Counted from the stretch's first letter, positions 10,541 to 20,765 are shown. The stretch is 64,000 bases of DNA from Platanthera guangdongensis (GCA_039583875.1 CM077150.1:1518501-1582500), one strand, 5' to 3'. Translations and numbers: made by a program. The notes: generated by a model not told the origin, from the sequence alone.

Positions 10541-10838
10541 ACCCACGTGCACCACGCAAGGCGCAACTTGCGCATGTGCTCTCCTCGCGCGTGAGGAGCA
10601 TCCCACTTGCGCGCCCCGCACGAAGATTGGCATCCCGCTCCGTCTGGTCGCCCCCTCCGTGCGCTCGAGCCTCGCGCCTGTCATGATTCTTGCCGCAATT
10701 CACTTCTTTGCCATACCTTTCACTGTCGACCGCGCCACCGCGTCCGTCCTCCGTTTCACCGGCCATTATGGTCCAGAACAGCACCAGGGTAAAAGCCCAC
10801 GAACTCCACTTGTTTCGGCTCTGGACTCCCGGGACTTT

Positions 10839-10855
10839 GGGGGGGGGGGGGGGGG
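10839..10855. repeat. poly-G run of 17
   Basis: Seventeen consecutive G residues end three bases before the second GC-rich repeat copy begins. A 17-base poly-C run occurs independently at 54033-54049. Confidence 0.8.
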
Positions 10856-10858
10856 CAA

Positions 10859-11150
10859 ATGATGCGGTCAACCCCAATTTATAGGAAAACCGGGCTACGC
10901 ATAGCTGAACCGTCCCTCTCCCCCCACAAAAGTCATGAGAGTTACGCAGGTAACCGCTGCGCGGGGGATCCGCGCGCCCGATCCATATAAAAACTACCAC
11001 GCCCCAGATCATGCCCGCGACCCAATCTGCGCCACCCGGCGGTGCTAGCCGGTCCCGGCCGGGGCCGACCGCCCCCTATAACCGCTCGGAGACAGGCGGT
11101 CCCGACACGACCGGCCTCCGCGAAGGCCGGCCAAGGCTGCCCATCCTCGG
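10859..11150 (-). repeat. GC-rich direct repeat, copy 2
   Basis: This is the second copy of the 10123-10430 block, in the same orientation, with the same TATA-like word on the minus strand near 10870-10890 and the same downstream landmarks. It passes directly into the 55-bp minisatellite. Confidence 0.65.
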
Positions 11151-11470
11151 GCGGCCTCGCCGCGGCTTACCCTTGCAAGGGCCGGCCAAGGCCGCCCGGA
11201 TTTGGGCGGCCCCATCGGGGCTGGCCAAGGCCGCCCGATCCCGGGCGGCCTCGCCTCGGCTGGCCCTCGCAAGGGCCGGCCAAGGCCGCCCAGATCCGGG
11301 CAGCCTCACCGCGATCAGCCCTCGCAAGGGCCGGCCAAGGCCGCCCAGATCCGGGCGGCCTCGCCGCGGTCGGCCCTCGCAAGGGCTGGCTAAGGCCGCC
11401 CAGATTCGGGCGGCCTCGCCGCGGCCGGCCCTGCAAGGGGCTGACCAAGGCCGCCCGATGTAGGGCGGCT
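11151..11470. repeat. 55-bp GC-rich minisatellite
   Basis: About six units, each reading roughly CTCGCCGCGG, then CCCTCGCAAGGGCCGGCCA, AGGCCGCCCAGAT and CGGGCGGC. One internal unit is shortened to about 39 bp. Each unit contains short self-complementary words (GGGCCGGCC, GCCGCCC/GGGCGGC). The 55-bp period is not a multiple of three, so the unit is read in all three phases by the long frames crossing it; these are not genes. Confidence 0.85.
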
Positions 11471-11599
11471 TTGCCGCAGCCGGATCCGGCGGCCTCGCTG
11501 CGGCCGGCCCCTATGAGGGCCTCCCGAGGCCGCCCGCCCCCAGGGGGCCTCTCCGCGGCCGCCCGCCCGCCCTCCGTGTGGAGGGGCGGCGGCCGGCCG

Positions 11600-11926
11600 C
11601 CCGTGCCGGCGTCGTCATGTCGCCATTCTTCGCTGACGGGCCTTCCCTTGACCCGGGGGTAAGGTCGTCATTTTACAAAAGTACCGATCCGCGTGATCAT
11701 TTCCGAGCGATCCTATTGTTTTGTCCGATAATTATTAAGCAAAATTTTTGTTTCACTCTTTACTCTCCTCACCTTCTCACTGCAGGATTTACGTCCAAGA
11801 TCGTCACCGCAAAGCAAGGCGAAGGCCGCAAAGATGAGGTTCACAAGAACGCAAGTGAAGGAGACGCGCGAAGCCGCCCCCGTCGTCACGTCAAGACAAC
11901 TCCCAAGGGAGGAAGCGGCAGCATCT
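11600..11926 (+). repeat. gypsy-type LTR/leader remnant, left part, interrupted by element A
   Basis: Sequence from about 11640 (GTACCGATCCGCGTGATCA, a CTTTACTCTCCTCACC segment and ACTGCAGGATTTACGTCC) looks like the R/U5 leader of a gypsy LTR. Its continuation resumes at 15297 after element A. Removing A with one CATCT copy rejoins the two halves at a plausible insertion site. Confidence 0.5.
11922..11926. repeat. target-site duplication of element A, left copy (CATCT)
   Basis: CATCT here equals CATCT at 15292-15296. A 5-bp duplication is standard for LTR retrotransposon integration. Confidence 0.9.
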
Positions 11927-12793
11927 TGTTGGAAATCCGGTACAATTCGCAGACACAACTATAATACTATTGCAGTAACAAGAACACAAAACGAGCACAA
12001 ATTTATTATAATGAAAATATAAATCAAATACAGGAGAAAAATAGACCGTCCGGTGAAACGCACGCGGATGCGCCAGACGCGCACAATCCGCAAGAAAGTA
12101 GTAGATCTGGACTGCAATCCGCCTTGCGGACGCACAAGGTTCACCGAACCTTCAACGTCGAAGTCCGACGTTCAACCGCACCACCACCGGAGAACAACGC
12201 CGCCACCGGAGAACAACGCCACCACCAAAGAGAAACCTCCGTCGAGGCTAACTGCACACGCGCACGCCGTCGACACCGCTTCTCTCCACTGCAACGCCGG
12301 CGAGCAACTCCAACCGAGCCCGGCAACAACTCTCTCAACGCCGGCGGTTAACTCCTCCAAGATCGGCGACGAACACCCTTGGCCACGACCGCTCCGAGTG
12401 CACGAACAAGAGAGAGAAAGGAGAGAGAGAGGCGGCGGTCTTCTCTCACATGAAGCTCCTCCAAACCTTCAGGCGGCTTTCCGTTTCCACGTTGGTGCTC
12501 CTCCTTCTTTCTCACAGGTTACAGGCGGCTATATATTTCTCACAGGCGGGCACTATCTTTTTCTCACGGTGGGATGAGTTATATATTATACTATTTGAGT
12601 TACCCCAAAAAAAGAAAAAACATAATCACCTCCCCTTTTTAGCAACCCACAAACTCCAAAAAAGAAAAAAACTTACCCCCACTTTTGGCAGATCACGGGA
12701 GAGGCCAAAAAAAGAAAAAAAGTATTTTTTTCCTTTTTTTTTATTCACTGATATTTAGGAGGCAAGGATCCGAATCAAGCCAAAAATGCAACA
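11927..12793 (-). repeat. 3' LTR of element A (867 bp)
   Basis: Read on the plus strand it begins TGTTGGAAATCC and ends AAAAATGCAACA. It matches the 14425-15291 copy base for base apart from about four differences (for example near 12059, 12379, 12611 and 12730). It holds a CCGCCTTGCGGACGCACAAG block that also occurs in the LTR of element B and, altered, in element C. Confidence 0.93.
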
Positions 12794-12948
12794 ATCCACC
12801 ACCTTGATTCGGGATCCGGAGCCATCACCTGCACGAAGCACCACCTGCGCGTAGCAACACTGCACTAAGCACTAGTCTGCACGAAGCACCACCTCAAGGA
12901 CCTGAGGCGTCAGCCGACCTGCTCCAGTCGACTCATCCCTACTCGAGC

Positions 12949-14271
12949 TCAACCTCTGAATGTCGACGCAAGTGGATCGCTAAATCTGACTCGCCTAGTC
13001 AGACTACCAGAAGGGCGATCCCCTGCACCACCTCGACCATCAACTCTGTCAGCTGCAGAAATCATGGGCACACCACCTCGCATCGTGGTCCCCATCAGTC
13101 GGTAAAGACTACCGCACTGCATAGCTCGCATGAGCACGGTGCGTCCTCGCGTCACCGTCAGAACTCCACCTCTTGCCGCAAAACTGCATCCTCTGGAGTC
13201 TAGTCTGCCCAGCGATATCAAATTCCTGCGCAGCTTGGGTACCAGATGTACCCGCTCAAGCCTACGCACTGCTCCGTCATGCGTCTTGATGTCCACCGTC
13301 CCTGTCCCCGTGACCTCACATGCTGAGCCGTCACCCAGAAAGACCAACCCAGTCGTCACCTCTAGTGAACTGAACATCCCTGCATCCGAGCAAATGTGCT
13401 GCGAAGCACCAGAATCCAATACCCAGCTATCAGAGTCACATGGACTCTCAGTGATGAGGAGAGACACATCACTATCATCTGCCGTAGCTACCGCCGCCTT
13501 GCCCGCACCCTGGACGTCCCCAGAAATATGCGCACGCTGCGGACAATTTCTCCTGATATGGCCACTCTGCCTGCAATGGTAGCACGTCACTGCCTTTCTC
13601 GATGCGGATCTGGCCCGTGCACTTCCAGATCCTTTCTCGAACTGCCTCCCTCGTCGTCCTCCTACTGCCAAAGCATGCTCACCCTCAGGAGCGGGGTCTG
13701 ACAACATCTGACTGGACAGTAACGCAGACGTGATCTGCTCCACGTATACTGTATCCTTCTCATACAGCAGGGTGGTCTGCATGTGCTTATACGACGCCGG
13801 GAGCGAGGTAAGAAGCAATAAGGCCTTGTCTTCTTCCTCCACCTTCACACCAACCACATGTAGTTGGCTCAGAAGTCCATTGAACACGTTGAAGTGTTCC
13901 TGCAAGTTACCACCTTCCTGCATTTTCAGGCCGTACAATCTCTGCTTCAGTAACAGCCTCGTGGTCAACGACTTGCCCTTGTAAAGTCCCTCCAGCTTCT
14001 CCCATAGCGTGCCGGCGGACTCTTCAATACCGACGTTGAACAGCACCTTGTCGTCGACGCACATCCTGATAGCGCTAGTGGCGCGCTCATCCATCTCCGT
14101 CCACTCAGAATCCTTCACCGGAGCGGGCAAAGTATCACGCCCCCGCAGCACTTGGATCAACCCCTGCTCCACCAGCATATCTTTGACCCGAATCTGCCAT
14201 AGGCGAAAGTTCCCGCTGCCGTCAAATTTCTCCACCGAATACCTGGCCAACACCGTGTTCTTCGCTGCCAT
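12949..14271 (-). CDS. Gag-protease polyprotein of element A, intact
   Basis: An uninterrupted 440-residue frame on the minus strand. Residues 1-200 match the copia Gag capsid-like region (YSVEKFDGSGNFRLW near the start, LWEKLEGLY near 89-97, and the LLLTSLPASYKHMQTTLLYE block around 151-171). A CX2CX4HX4C zinc knuckle lies at 230-243 (CYHCRQSGHIRRNC). The aspartic protease active site is DSGAS at 286-290, and residues about 341-395 match the GAG-pre-integrase segment. The frame then ends at DPLASTFRG, before any integrase core. In autonomous copia elements Gag packages the RNA and the protease cuts the polyprotein. All key residues are intact here. The start chosen is the first Met, about 140 bp past the primer-binding site. 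Confidence 0.93.
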   Translation of the reverse strand: MAAKNTVLARYSVEKFDGSGNFRLWQIRVKDMLVEQGLIQVLRGRDTLPAPVKDSEWTEMDERATSAIRMCVDDKVLFNVGIEESAGTLWEKLEGLYKGKSLTTRLLLKQRLYGLKMQEGGNLQEHFNVFNGLLSQLHVVGVKVEEEDKALLLLTSLPASYKHMQTTLLYEKDTVYVEQITSALLSSQMLSDPAPEGEHALAVGGRRGRQFEKGSGSARARSASRKAVTCYHCRQSGHIRRNCPQRAHISGDVQGAGKAAVATADDSDVSLLITESPCDSDSWVLDSGASQHICSDAGMFSSLEVTTGLVFLGDGSACEVTGTGTVDIKTHDGAVRRLERVHLVPKLRRNLISLGRLDSRGCSFAARGGVLTVTRGRTVLMRAMQCGSLYRLMGTTMRGGVPMISAADRVDGRGGAGDRPSGSLTRRVRFSDPLASTFRG

Positions 14272-14410
14272 AGCTGTCTGCAGTACCTCTAGATGATTTG
14301 ATTAATTCACGGATCAGATCTGGGAAGATAGGGAGCGGACTGATGTCGTCACCTACCGTTGACCCAAACCCAAAACCGGAACGTCCAATCAGTCACCTAC
14401 ACGGAACCTC

Positions 14411-14424
14411 CCTCTGATACCACT
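14411..14424 (-). other. primer-binding site of element A
   Basis: On the minus strand TGGTATCAGAGG follows the 5' LTR after two bases (AG). It matches the 3' end complement of initiator methionine tRNA used by most plant copia elements. Confidence 0.85.
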
Positions 14425-15291
14425 TGTTGGAAATCCGGTACAATTCGCAGACACAACTATAATACTATTGCAGTAACAAGAACACAAAACGAGCACAAAT
14501 TTATTATAATGAAAATATAAATCAAATACAGGAGAAAAATAGACCGTCCGGTGAAACACACGCGGATGCGCCAGACGCGCACAATCCGCAAGAAAGTAGT
14601 AGATCTGGACTGCAATCCGCCTTGCGGACGCACAAGGTTCACCGAACCTTCAACGTCGAAGTCCGACGTTCAACCGCACCACCACCGGAGAACAACGCCG
14701 CCACCGGAGAACAACGCCACCACCAAAGAGAAACCTCCGTCGAGGCTAACTGCACACGCGCACGCCGTCGACACCGCTTCTCTCCACTGCAACGCCGGCG
14801 AGCAACTCCAACCGAGCCCGGCAACAACTCTCTCAACGCCGGCGGTTAACTCCTCCAAGATCGGCGACGAACACCCTCGGCCACGACCGCTCCGAGTGCA
14901 CGAACAAGAGAGAGAAAGGAGAGAGAGAGGCGGCGGTCTTCTCTCACATGAAGCTCCTCCAAACCTTCAGGCGGCTTTCCGTTTCCACGTTGGTGCTCCT
15001 CCTTCTTTCTCACAGGTTACAGGCGGCTATATATTTCTCACAGGCGGGCACTATCTTTTTCTCACGGTGGGATGAGTTATATATTATACTATTTGAGTTA
15101 CCCCAAAAAAAGGAAAAACATAATCACCTCCCCTTTTTAGCAACCCACAAACTCCAAAAAAGAAAAAAACTTACCCCCACTTTTGGCAGATCACGGGAGA
15201 GGCCAAAAAAAGAAAAAAAGTATTTTTTTCTTTTTTTTTTATTCACTGATATTTAGGAGGCAAGGATCCGAATCAAGCCAAAAATGCAACA
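14425..15291 (-). repeat. 5' LTR of element A (867 bp)
   Basis: Same length and ends as the 11927-12793 copy. A long (GA)-rich stretch and A-rich blocks at its upper end probably form U3. Confidence 0.93.
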
Positions 15292-15296
15292 CATCT
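15292..15296. repeat. target-site duplication of element A, right copy (CATCT)
   Basis: Matches 11922-11926. Confidence 0.9.
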
Positions 15297-15620
15297 CCTG
15301 TGAACAAACGTCGGAAGACCGCCAAAGTATCACGACGGCCGGTGGAACCCGTTGCTCATTTTTCTCCCCTCTCATAAACTGCAACGAGGCGTGGTCCGTC
15401 GCCCTCGCTTTCCTCTCAGAAGCTCTGTAGAAACACTCATATAATGAAAGTTAGGTCGACATCATACCGACCATGTTGTTTTTCCCCCCGATTGTGAATT
15501 TTTTACGTCATAAAGTTCTCGTCGCAGCATCTAGTTTATTTTTGACTGTTGCACGCTTGGCCGCTCACGAGTTAAGACGGTTGAGTAAGCCCGGTGTACC
15601 ATGAGCACCGCGCGGTTCCC
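15297..15620 (+). repeat. gypsy-type LTR remnant, right part
   Basis: This continues the block interrupted at 11926. At 15530-15600 it contains TTTTTGACTGTTGCACGC, GCTCACGAGTTAAGACGG and related words that match the LTR ends at 1615-1700 and 56330-56400 in order. Confidence 0.5.
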
Positions 15621-16979
15621 CAACTTTGTGAAACTGTGTAGAGTGACAGCTGACTCCCTGAAAAATTGAAAATTTTCCAGTTTGATTGAATAGGAAAATT
15701 TATTCCTCTGGTCACATGTCCATTAGCGGTGATGGGGGACCTCTGGATCTTTGGAAGTCTGCTCCCAGAATGTCAATTTGGACCGTTTTGCGGATCTGTA
15801 AATACTTCATTTATCGTGTTTAGATTTTGTAGGAAGAGTCCAACAATGTTTTCAGTCTCAGATGTTGCTTTTATGAAGCGGTTTAGGGCGAAATGGTCTC
15901 CACAAGCTCTTCCATTGCTCTTTCTGTAGTTAGCTCCCGTGGAAGAAGATCAAGCAATGGGGAGAATTTGAAACCGGCTATGGATGCTGTCTCGGCTAAG
16001 CCGGACCGTACCGATTCTGTTTGGCGGAATTCGACTTCTTTGAACCCAAACAATCTCAAGCATGCTTGGATTCATACGTTTTTTATATTTTTAGAATTGG
16101 TTGGACGAGCCGGCTGTGCTCCTGGTACTTTTGAGTTCAGTTGGGGCACTTTTTTTTGTAGCGGCAGGTATTGAATGTTTGTAGATACGGAGCAGTTGTT
16201 ATTCATTAGTGTGTTGGTAGTTAGAAGCAGTAAGGTCTTTATAGCAATTCATAAAGCAACCCCAACGACTAGCTTCAACAATTTCAACCACTACTGTGGA
16301 TTTCAGTAGCTAACAACAAGTAGAAGAAAATAAAAAGCTTCAGTTCACCACGTTCAAAATCAACTTTTTCCCTTATTCTTGGTGGCTGTCATAATCCGTG
16401 TTTTGTTAAATACATATTTCATGACGGTGTGTTTTGATCCAAACTCATGCGAGCAAAAATTTCACGTCAAACAAATAACAGTTTGTAACCGCCATTTTCA
16501 CAACTGCCATAGATCATAACAAAAGCACAATGTTCCCATTTGGTTCATGAGAAGAGAATAAATTGAGGTAGATGTCATTATAAGGTGGACCATCGAGTTT
16601 AATTTGGCCACTGAATTCAATTTTATAATAATTATTTTTAAATGGAAAAATTAAATTATTTATTTAAATAATATTATAATAAAAATATCAAGCAAATAAT
16701 TTAATAAAGGGGGTTATCAAAGTTTTGAGAGCTGAACCAAACCAGATACTTTATTGGAAGAATGAGAGATTCAAGATCTGACCCGGGTCGGATCAACTGT
16801 AATAACATAATATTATAAACTATTTGCTTTTTATAAAGATTATTTGCCAACTATATGAAAAAGTTTAATGAATTTTAAAATTTATGTGTTAGTGATAATG
16901 TGCTACATGTATGCAACATTAGTACTTAGTAGTGTATACTGTCTCGATCACTTGGGTCTGTGCAGCTTGTAAAGATTAA
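15621..16979. other. no gene recognised
   Basis: There is a modest open segment at 15893-16174 without recognisable motifs. AT-rich sequence follows. Around 16400-16510 words such as ACGTCAAAC and AACCGCCATTTTCA resemble the reverse complement of the MITE-like family seen at 17360 and 43222, but no ends could be fixed. Confidence 0.4.
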
Positions 16980-17109
16980 GGCTCTGTTTGAGAGGACTTA
17001 TTTTCATCGGTCAAGCGGTTACGGCCGCATGAATCGGATCATAATTAAGGTCCGATTCATGCGGTCGTAACCGCTTGACCGGTGAAAATAAGTCCTCCCA
17101 AACGGAGCC
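16980..17109. mobile_element. foldback MITE copy 2 (PIF/Harbinger, Tourist-like)
   Basis: A 130-bp palindromic element, GGCTCTGTTTGA to CCAAACGGAGCC, flanked by TAA (16977-16979 and 17110-17112). Arms share TTTTCAYCGGTCAAGCGGTTA with the other copies. Confidence 0.9.
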
Positions 17110-17359
17110 TAAGATGACTCAATTTAATAACGAGCTTCTAATCTTCCTTCATTATAAAAAAACATGTAACATCCCCTTCCCTTCCATGGAGTACTTGCAT
17201 ATAAAAAAATGTAATTATATATTGTAGTATTGTACGCACTTTTTTATTACTAATTACTTTGAGCACAGTCTTGGTTTGTTTGATCGTTTTTTTTTAAAAA
17301 AAAATATGGGCCAAGTTCCATCACATAATAGCATTGATATTTGTTTAGGGCCTTCAGAG

Positions 17360-17425
17360 ACCGTTTGGCATGGCGGTTAAACGCAATGATTATGAACGTT
17401 GTTCATGAACGTGGGACCTTTTCAA
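17360..17425 (+). mobile_element. MITE fragment related to the element at 43222
   Basis: GACCGTTTGGCATGGCGGTT, then AAACGCAATGATTATGAACG and TGTTCATGAACGTGGGACC, follow the same order as the left arm of the MITE at 43222 once the SINE there is removed. The other end was not found. Confidence 0.5.
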
Positions 17426-17540
17426 TAATATATAGATGCATACGATGAATGCAATATATAGTTATAATTAATTAAGATTAAAGTCTTCGCTACTGTTCTA
17501 TCCAGTATATGTAATTGTTAATTTATTACAAGTCAAAGAA

Positions 17541-17550
17541 TTATATATAT

Positions 17551-17583
<33 letters not shown>
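17541..17583. repeat. (TA)n microsatellite
   Basis: An almost uninterrupted TA run of about 40 bp, followed by AT-rich unique sequence up to 17940 in which no gene is seen. Confidence 0.85.
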
Positions 17584-17586
<3 letters not shown>

Positions 17587-17948
17587 TATGACCTCAGCAT
17601 TGTTTAATTTCGCAGATAAACGCTTGGATTCGTCGTTATGAATGCGTGCAGAAGTAATTACTTTGGATATGCAACCTCCTTACTAGCTGCCACCGACTGC
17701 GCCAATTAATGCATTCGTAGACCTTAATTTGGTCTCTTCTACCCGCACCATTAATTGTATGTACACAACTATAGGTATATAATTTATGGGTATATCTTTC
17801 GCATTTAATGCATGCAACATAGACGTTGATATCAATATTTATTGCCCATAATTATATGCGCACACACTGTATCAAATCATGTACATATTAATTACCGAGT
17901 ATAATTTTGAATTATAAATCTTTCGTATTTTATTAGACAACTCTATAC

Positions 17949-18930
17949 TAGACGTGCACATAAAGACTGGGCCTGGAAAGCCTACCTGGGCCTGGCCTTG
18001 AAAAAGCCTTGTTAGGTCTCGGCCCGCGTAGGCCTGGTCCAGGCCCAGGCCAGTCCTGGAGGGCCTAAAAAGGCCTTAAATATAATGATTTATCTGGCCT
18101 GGTGCCCGGCCCGGGCCAGACCCAGGCTAGGCCCGGTCCTAGGCTTTGCCTGGGTCGGGGCCCAGGCCTTGCCTGGGCCCGGGCCAACGTCTCTCTAGAG
18201 AGATCAACATGAAATGCGGACGTACGGGCAATCCGTTTTCGGCGTCCAGATGGTTTTAAATCGAAAAGTGATCAACATGAAAGTTATAGATCTCGGCGAG
18301 ACGAACAACTTTCATGTTGATCACTTTTTGATTTGGAGCAGTCTTGAACCTCGATTTGGGTCCCGAAATCTGGGGCGCGGTACGCTTTACTGTAGCAGTT
18401 CCGCCGCCCCAATTTTCGGAGCCCAAATCGAGGTCCAAGACGGCTCCAAATGAAAAAGTGATCAACATGAAAGTTATAGATCTCGGCGAGACGAACAACT
18501 TTTATGTTGATCACTTTTTGATTTGGAGCCGTCTTGGACCTCGATTTGGGTACCGAAATCTGGGGCGCGGTACGCTTTACTGTAGTAGTTCCGCCGCCCC
18601 AGTTTTCGGGGCCAAATCGAGGTCCAAGACGGTTCCAAATAAAAAAGTAATCAACATAAAAGTTGTTCGTCTCGCCGAGATATACAACTTTCATGTTGAT
18701 CACTTTTCGATTTGAAGCCTCCTTGACCCTTGCCGCTGAATAGTGAACTAGGCCCGGGCTTGGGCCTGGCCCGGCCTGGGCTTGCCCGATAGGCCTTACC
18801 AGACCCTCTTTTTAGAGGAGAGTCTGGGACCGGCCTGCGTCTGGCAAAAGTCAGGCCTGGGCCTGGGCCTGCACTGATAAAAGCCCGGGCCTAGCAGGCC
18901 CAGGCCTGACAGGCCTTATGTGCACGCCTA
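17949..18930. mobile_element. non-autonomous hAT element (982 bp) with 8-bp target duplication
   Basis: The element begins TAGACGTGCACATAA and ends TTATGTGCACGCCTA, its inverted near-copy. CTCTATAC flanks it on both sides (17941-17948 and 18931-18938). An 8-bp duplication and TAG-type terminal repeats are hallmarks of hAT transposons. Subterminal regions (17965-18190 and 18740-18920) are dense in GGCCTGGGCC-like words. The centre (18240-18715) holds the repeats listed next. It has no transposase frame, so it depends on an autonomous hAT for movement. Confidence 0.88.
18255..18715. repeat. internal repeats of the hAT element
   Basis: A unit of about 185 bp is repeated around 2.5 times. Each carries GATCAACATGAAAGTTATAG, TCTCGGCGAGACGAACAAC and TTTNATGTTGATCACTTTT, which form a foldback stem, then a CTCGATTTGGGTNCCGAAATC block and its inverse. 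The last stem is in the opposite orientation (GTTGTTCGTCTCGCCGAGA). No protein is coded. Confidence 0.85.
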
Positions 18931-18939
18931 CTCTATACA

Positions 18940-19464
18940 CATCTAAACAATACCTAAAAATCACAAAAAAAATGAGGTCCACACAAAATAAAATAACCCA
19001 ACCCCTATTTTATTGTGTTTAGGTGTGAAAAAGATCAAATAATTTATTTTATTATGTGTGAGGCTTACTTTTTGTGATTTTTAGAAGACAATTTCCATCC
19101 AGTAAATGAAATGTCCTTGTGCAATGAACAAATGCGCCACCAATGGGGAGCAGAGCAGAATATAATAATAAGCTTTGATCTTGAAAACTAATGCCCTTGT
19201 GCAATGAACAAATGCTTCGCGGATTTTTATATGAGAAAAGCACAGCACACGGTTACTACCGACACAACTAAAGCCTTCCGCAAGCTCAACGTATAAAGTT
19301 TGCCTCTCAAACACTTGTTAAAAACCCTTCTTAAAAACACTTGTTAAAAACAAAATGCAAGCAACCATATCGATGAAATGTTAAATTTAACAACAAAATA
19401 ATCATCTGCTTAATCAAACCTTACTGTCCAAGATAATAAATAGGAGCACAGCACCATTCCCCTT
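18940..19464. other. 3' flank of RPN6; no separate gene
   Basis: AT-rich sequence downstream of RPN6. A CTTGTGCAATGAACAAATGC word occurs twice (about 19113 and 19196), suggesting a local duplication. On the minus strand an AATAAA-like signal occurs near 19041-19054, roughly 410 bases past the stop; this could be a poly(A) signal. Confidence 0.4.
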
Positions 19465-20745
19465 TTAGGCCATTATCCGCGCCGACCTGATGTAAAGGCT
19501 GTCCACAACCTTCCCGATATTGCTCATAGTCTCGAGCGTCGCGGGGAAAATTGCATCGGTCTTGGGGTCATCAAATATGATGAGGCAGCCAGCACCCTGG
19601 TCCAGGGTTCCGGCAAACTTTTTGTCCAGGATCATCTGCGATAGCTTTTTCTCCACGTGATCAAATGGAAGCTCGATCATCTCCGCAACATGAGCAATCT
19701 CCACCCTCGAGTACGGTTCAATCAGCCTGCACAGATTCTGCTCCATGAGGGTGCCGTAGAGAGACGACAGGTGCCTGTGAACAATGGGGTCTTCCTCCAG
19801 CTGGGCCTTGTAATTTCTAAGAGCGGTTTCGAAGAACTTGAGCGAGCGCTTCGAATGAGCATCCGCGACGGCTTTCATCGCATCGAGATCGGGACCCAAA
19901 TAGTGCAGCCCGGCCTTCGAAGAAATAATACCGGCAACATCATCGGCCTGGTGAACCATAATCTTGCACAGAAGCATGTATTTGAGACTAAACACGGCCC
20001 TAGGATCTTCGAGGGCGTTGAAGGCTTCAAATGCCTCGAAGAAATAGCTGTAGGCAGTCTTGTAGTCTTTCTCCTCGGCGTGAAGTATCCCGCTCTGCAA
20101 ATCGATCGTGCCCTGCTGCGCCGGGGGAACGTATATGGCATTCGCTGCAGTTCTTGCTGCAGTTAATGCGGCTTTTGCCTTTGGAAGGTTTCTCAGAGAG
20201 AAATGAAGCTTGCTCTCCAAGAGATCGATGTCGACCAGCAGCAACTTGTCGTCCAATCTTCGAACCTCCTTTATCAAACTCGAAAGAAGATTTAGCGCCT
20301 CGGAATACTCCTGGCTCTCCATCAAGAGAGCGGCGAGCTTGGCCTCGACGCGCTGGCGGAGGAACGTCCGCTTCTCAGCGCGTGTCCATTCCACCATTTC
20401 CTTGCACAACGATATCTGCAGTTCGGAAGTTCCTGGAATTTTGGCAACTGCATCTATGATCCCCCTCACGATTTTTGCGGTTTTTGCCTTGGGAATCAAG
20501 GAGAAGAAGGGCCTCAGTTGAGTGAGGAGGCTTCTAAGCTCCTCAGCTTTCTTTTCCTGTGTAAGTAAGTCTGAAAGTTTTGAAATTGTCTGCTCTTTGA
20601 TGCGTAGAGCTTCTGAGGAAGATGATGTGTCCTCGAGAATGTGGTATAGAAGAGAAATGGATTCATTAGGATTTACTGCCTCCAAAGCCTGTGCCAGCGA
20701 ATCAGCGTTGGCAGGAAGAATGGAAGATTGCATTGGTGATGCCAT
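19465..20745 (-). CDS. RPN6: 26S proteasome regulatory subunit RPN6 (PSMD11 homologue)
   Basis: A single 426-residue coding exon on the minus strand that matches plant RPN6 over its full length (typical length about 420). RPN6 is a non-catalytic lid subunit that clamps the regulatory particle to the 20S core, acting in ubiquitin-dependent protein breakdown in cytosol and nucleus. Residues 1-230 form the helical solenoid, including the conserved QLRPFFSLIPKAKTAKIVR stretch (76-94) and LRQRVEAKLAALL (129-141). The PCI domain covers about 230-395 with YFFEAFEAFNALEDPRA, LKYMLLCKIM, the EPYSRVEIAHVAEMI winged-helix segment and ILDKKFAGTLDQGAG. The C-terminus (NIGKVVDSLYIRSARIMA) is intact. There are no stops or frameshifts, so the gene looks functional. 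The first Met is used. A processed-gene origin is unlikely because an upstream UTR intron is visible. Confidence 0.97.
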   Translation of the reverse strand: MASPMQSSILPANADSLAQALEAVNPNESISLLYHILEDTSSSSEALRIKEQTISKLSDLLTQEKKAEELRSLLTQLRPFFSLIPKAKTAKIVRGIIDAVAKIPGTSELQISLCKEMVEWTRAEKRTFLRQRVEAKLAALLMESQEYSEALNLLSSLIKEVRRLDDKLLLVDIDLLESKLHFSLRNLPKAKAALTAARTAANAIYVPPAQQGTIDLQSGILHAEEKDYKTAYSYFFEAFEAFNALEDPRAVFSLKYMLLCKIMVHQADDVAGIISSKAGLHYLGPDLDAMKAVADAHSKRSLKFFETALRNYKAQLEEDPIVHRHLSSLYGTLMEQNLCRLIEPYSRVEIAHVAEMIELPFDHVEKKLSQMILDKKFAGTLDQGAGCLIIFDDPKTDAIFPATLETMSNIGKVVDSLYIRSARIMA

Positions 20746-20765
20746 CTCGCCTTTTAATGATCAAA

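Larger units (their letters stand above)
11927..15291 (-). mobile_element. element A: complete gag-only Ty1/copia-type retrotransposon (TR-GAG-like)
   Basis: A 3365-bp element with two 867-bp LTRs (11927-12793 and 14425-15291), a 1631-bp internal region and a perfect 5-bp target duplication. Transcription runs on the minus strand. The right LTR is 5', followed by a TGGTATCAGAGG primer-binding site (14411-14422, initiator Met tRNA type), a 440-codon gag-protease frame and a purine-rich AAGGTGGTGGAT before the 3' LTR. There is no integrase, RT or RNase H, so movement would need enzymes from another element. I see about four substitutions between the LTRs, so the insertion is recent. The domain set, order and PBS place it with copia. 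Confidence 0.93.

Noticed and set aside
10143..11662. Frames of 200-289 codons in GC-rich DNA
   Set aside because: High GC removes stop codons; overlapping frames on both strands and the 55-bp repeat show that they are not selected coding sequence.
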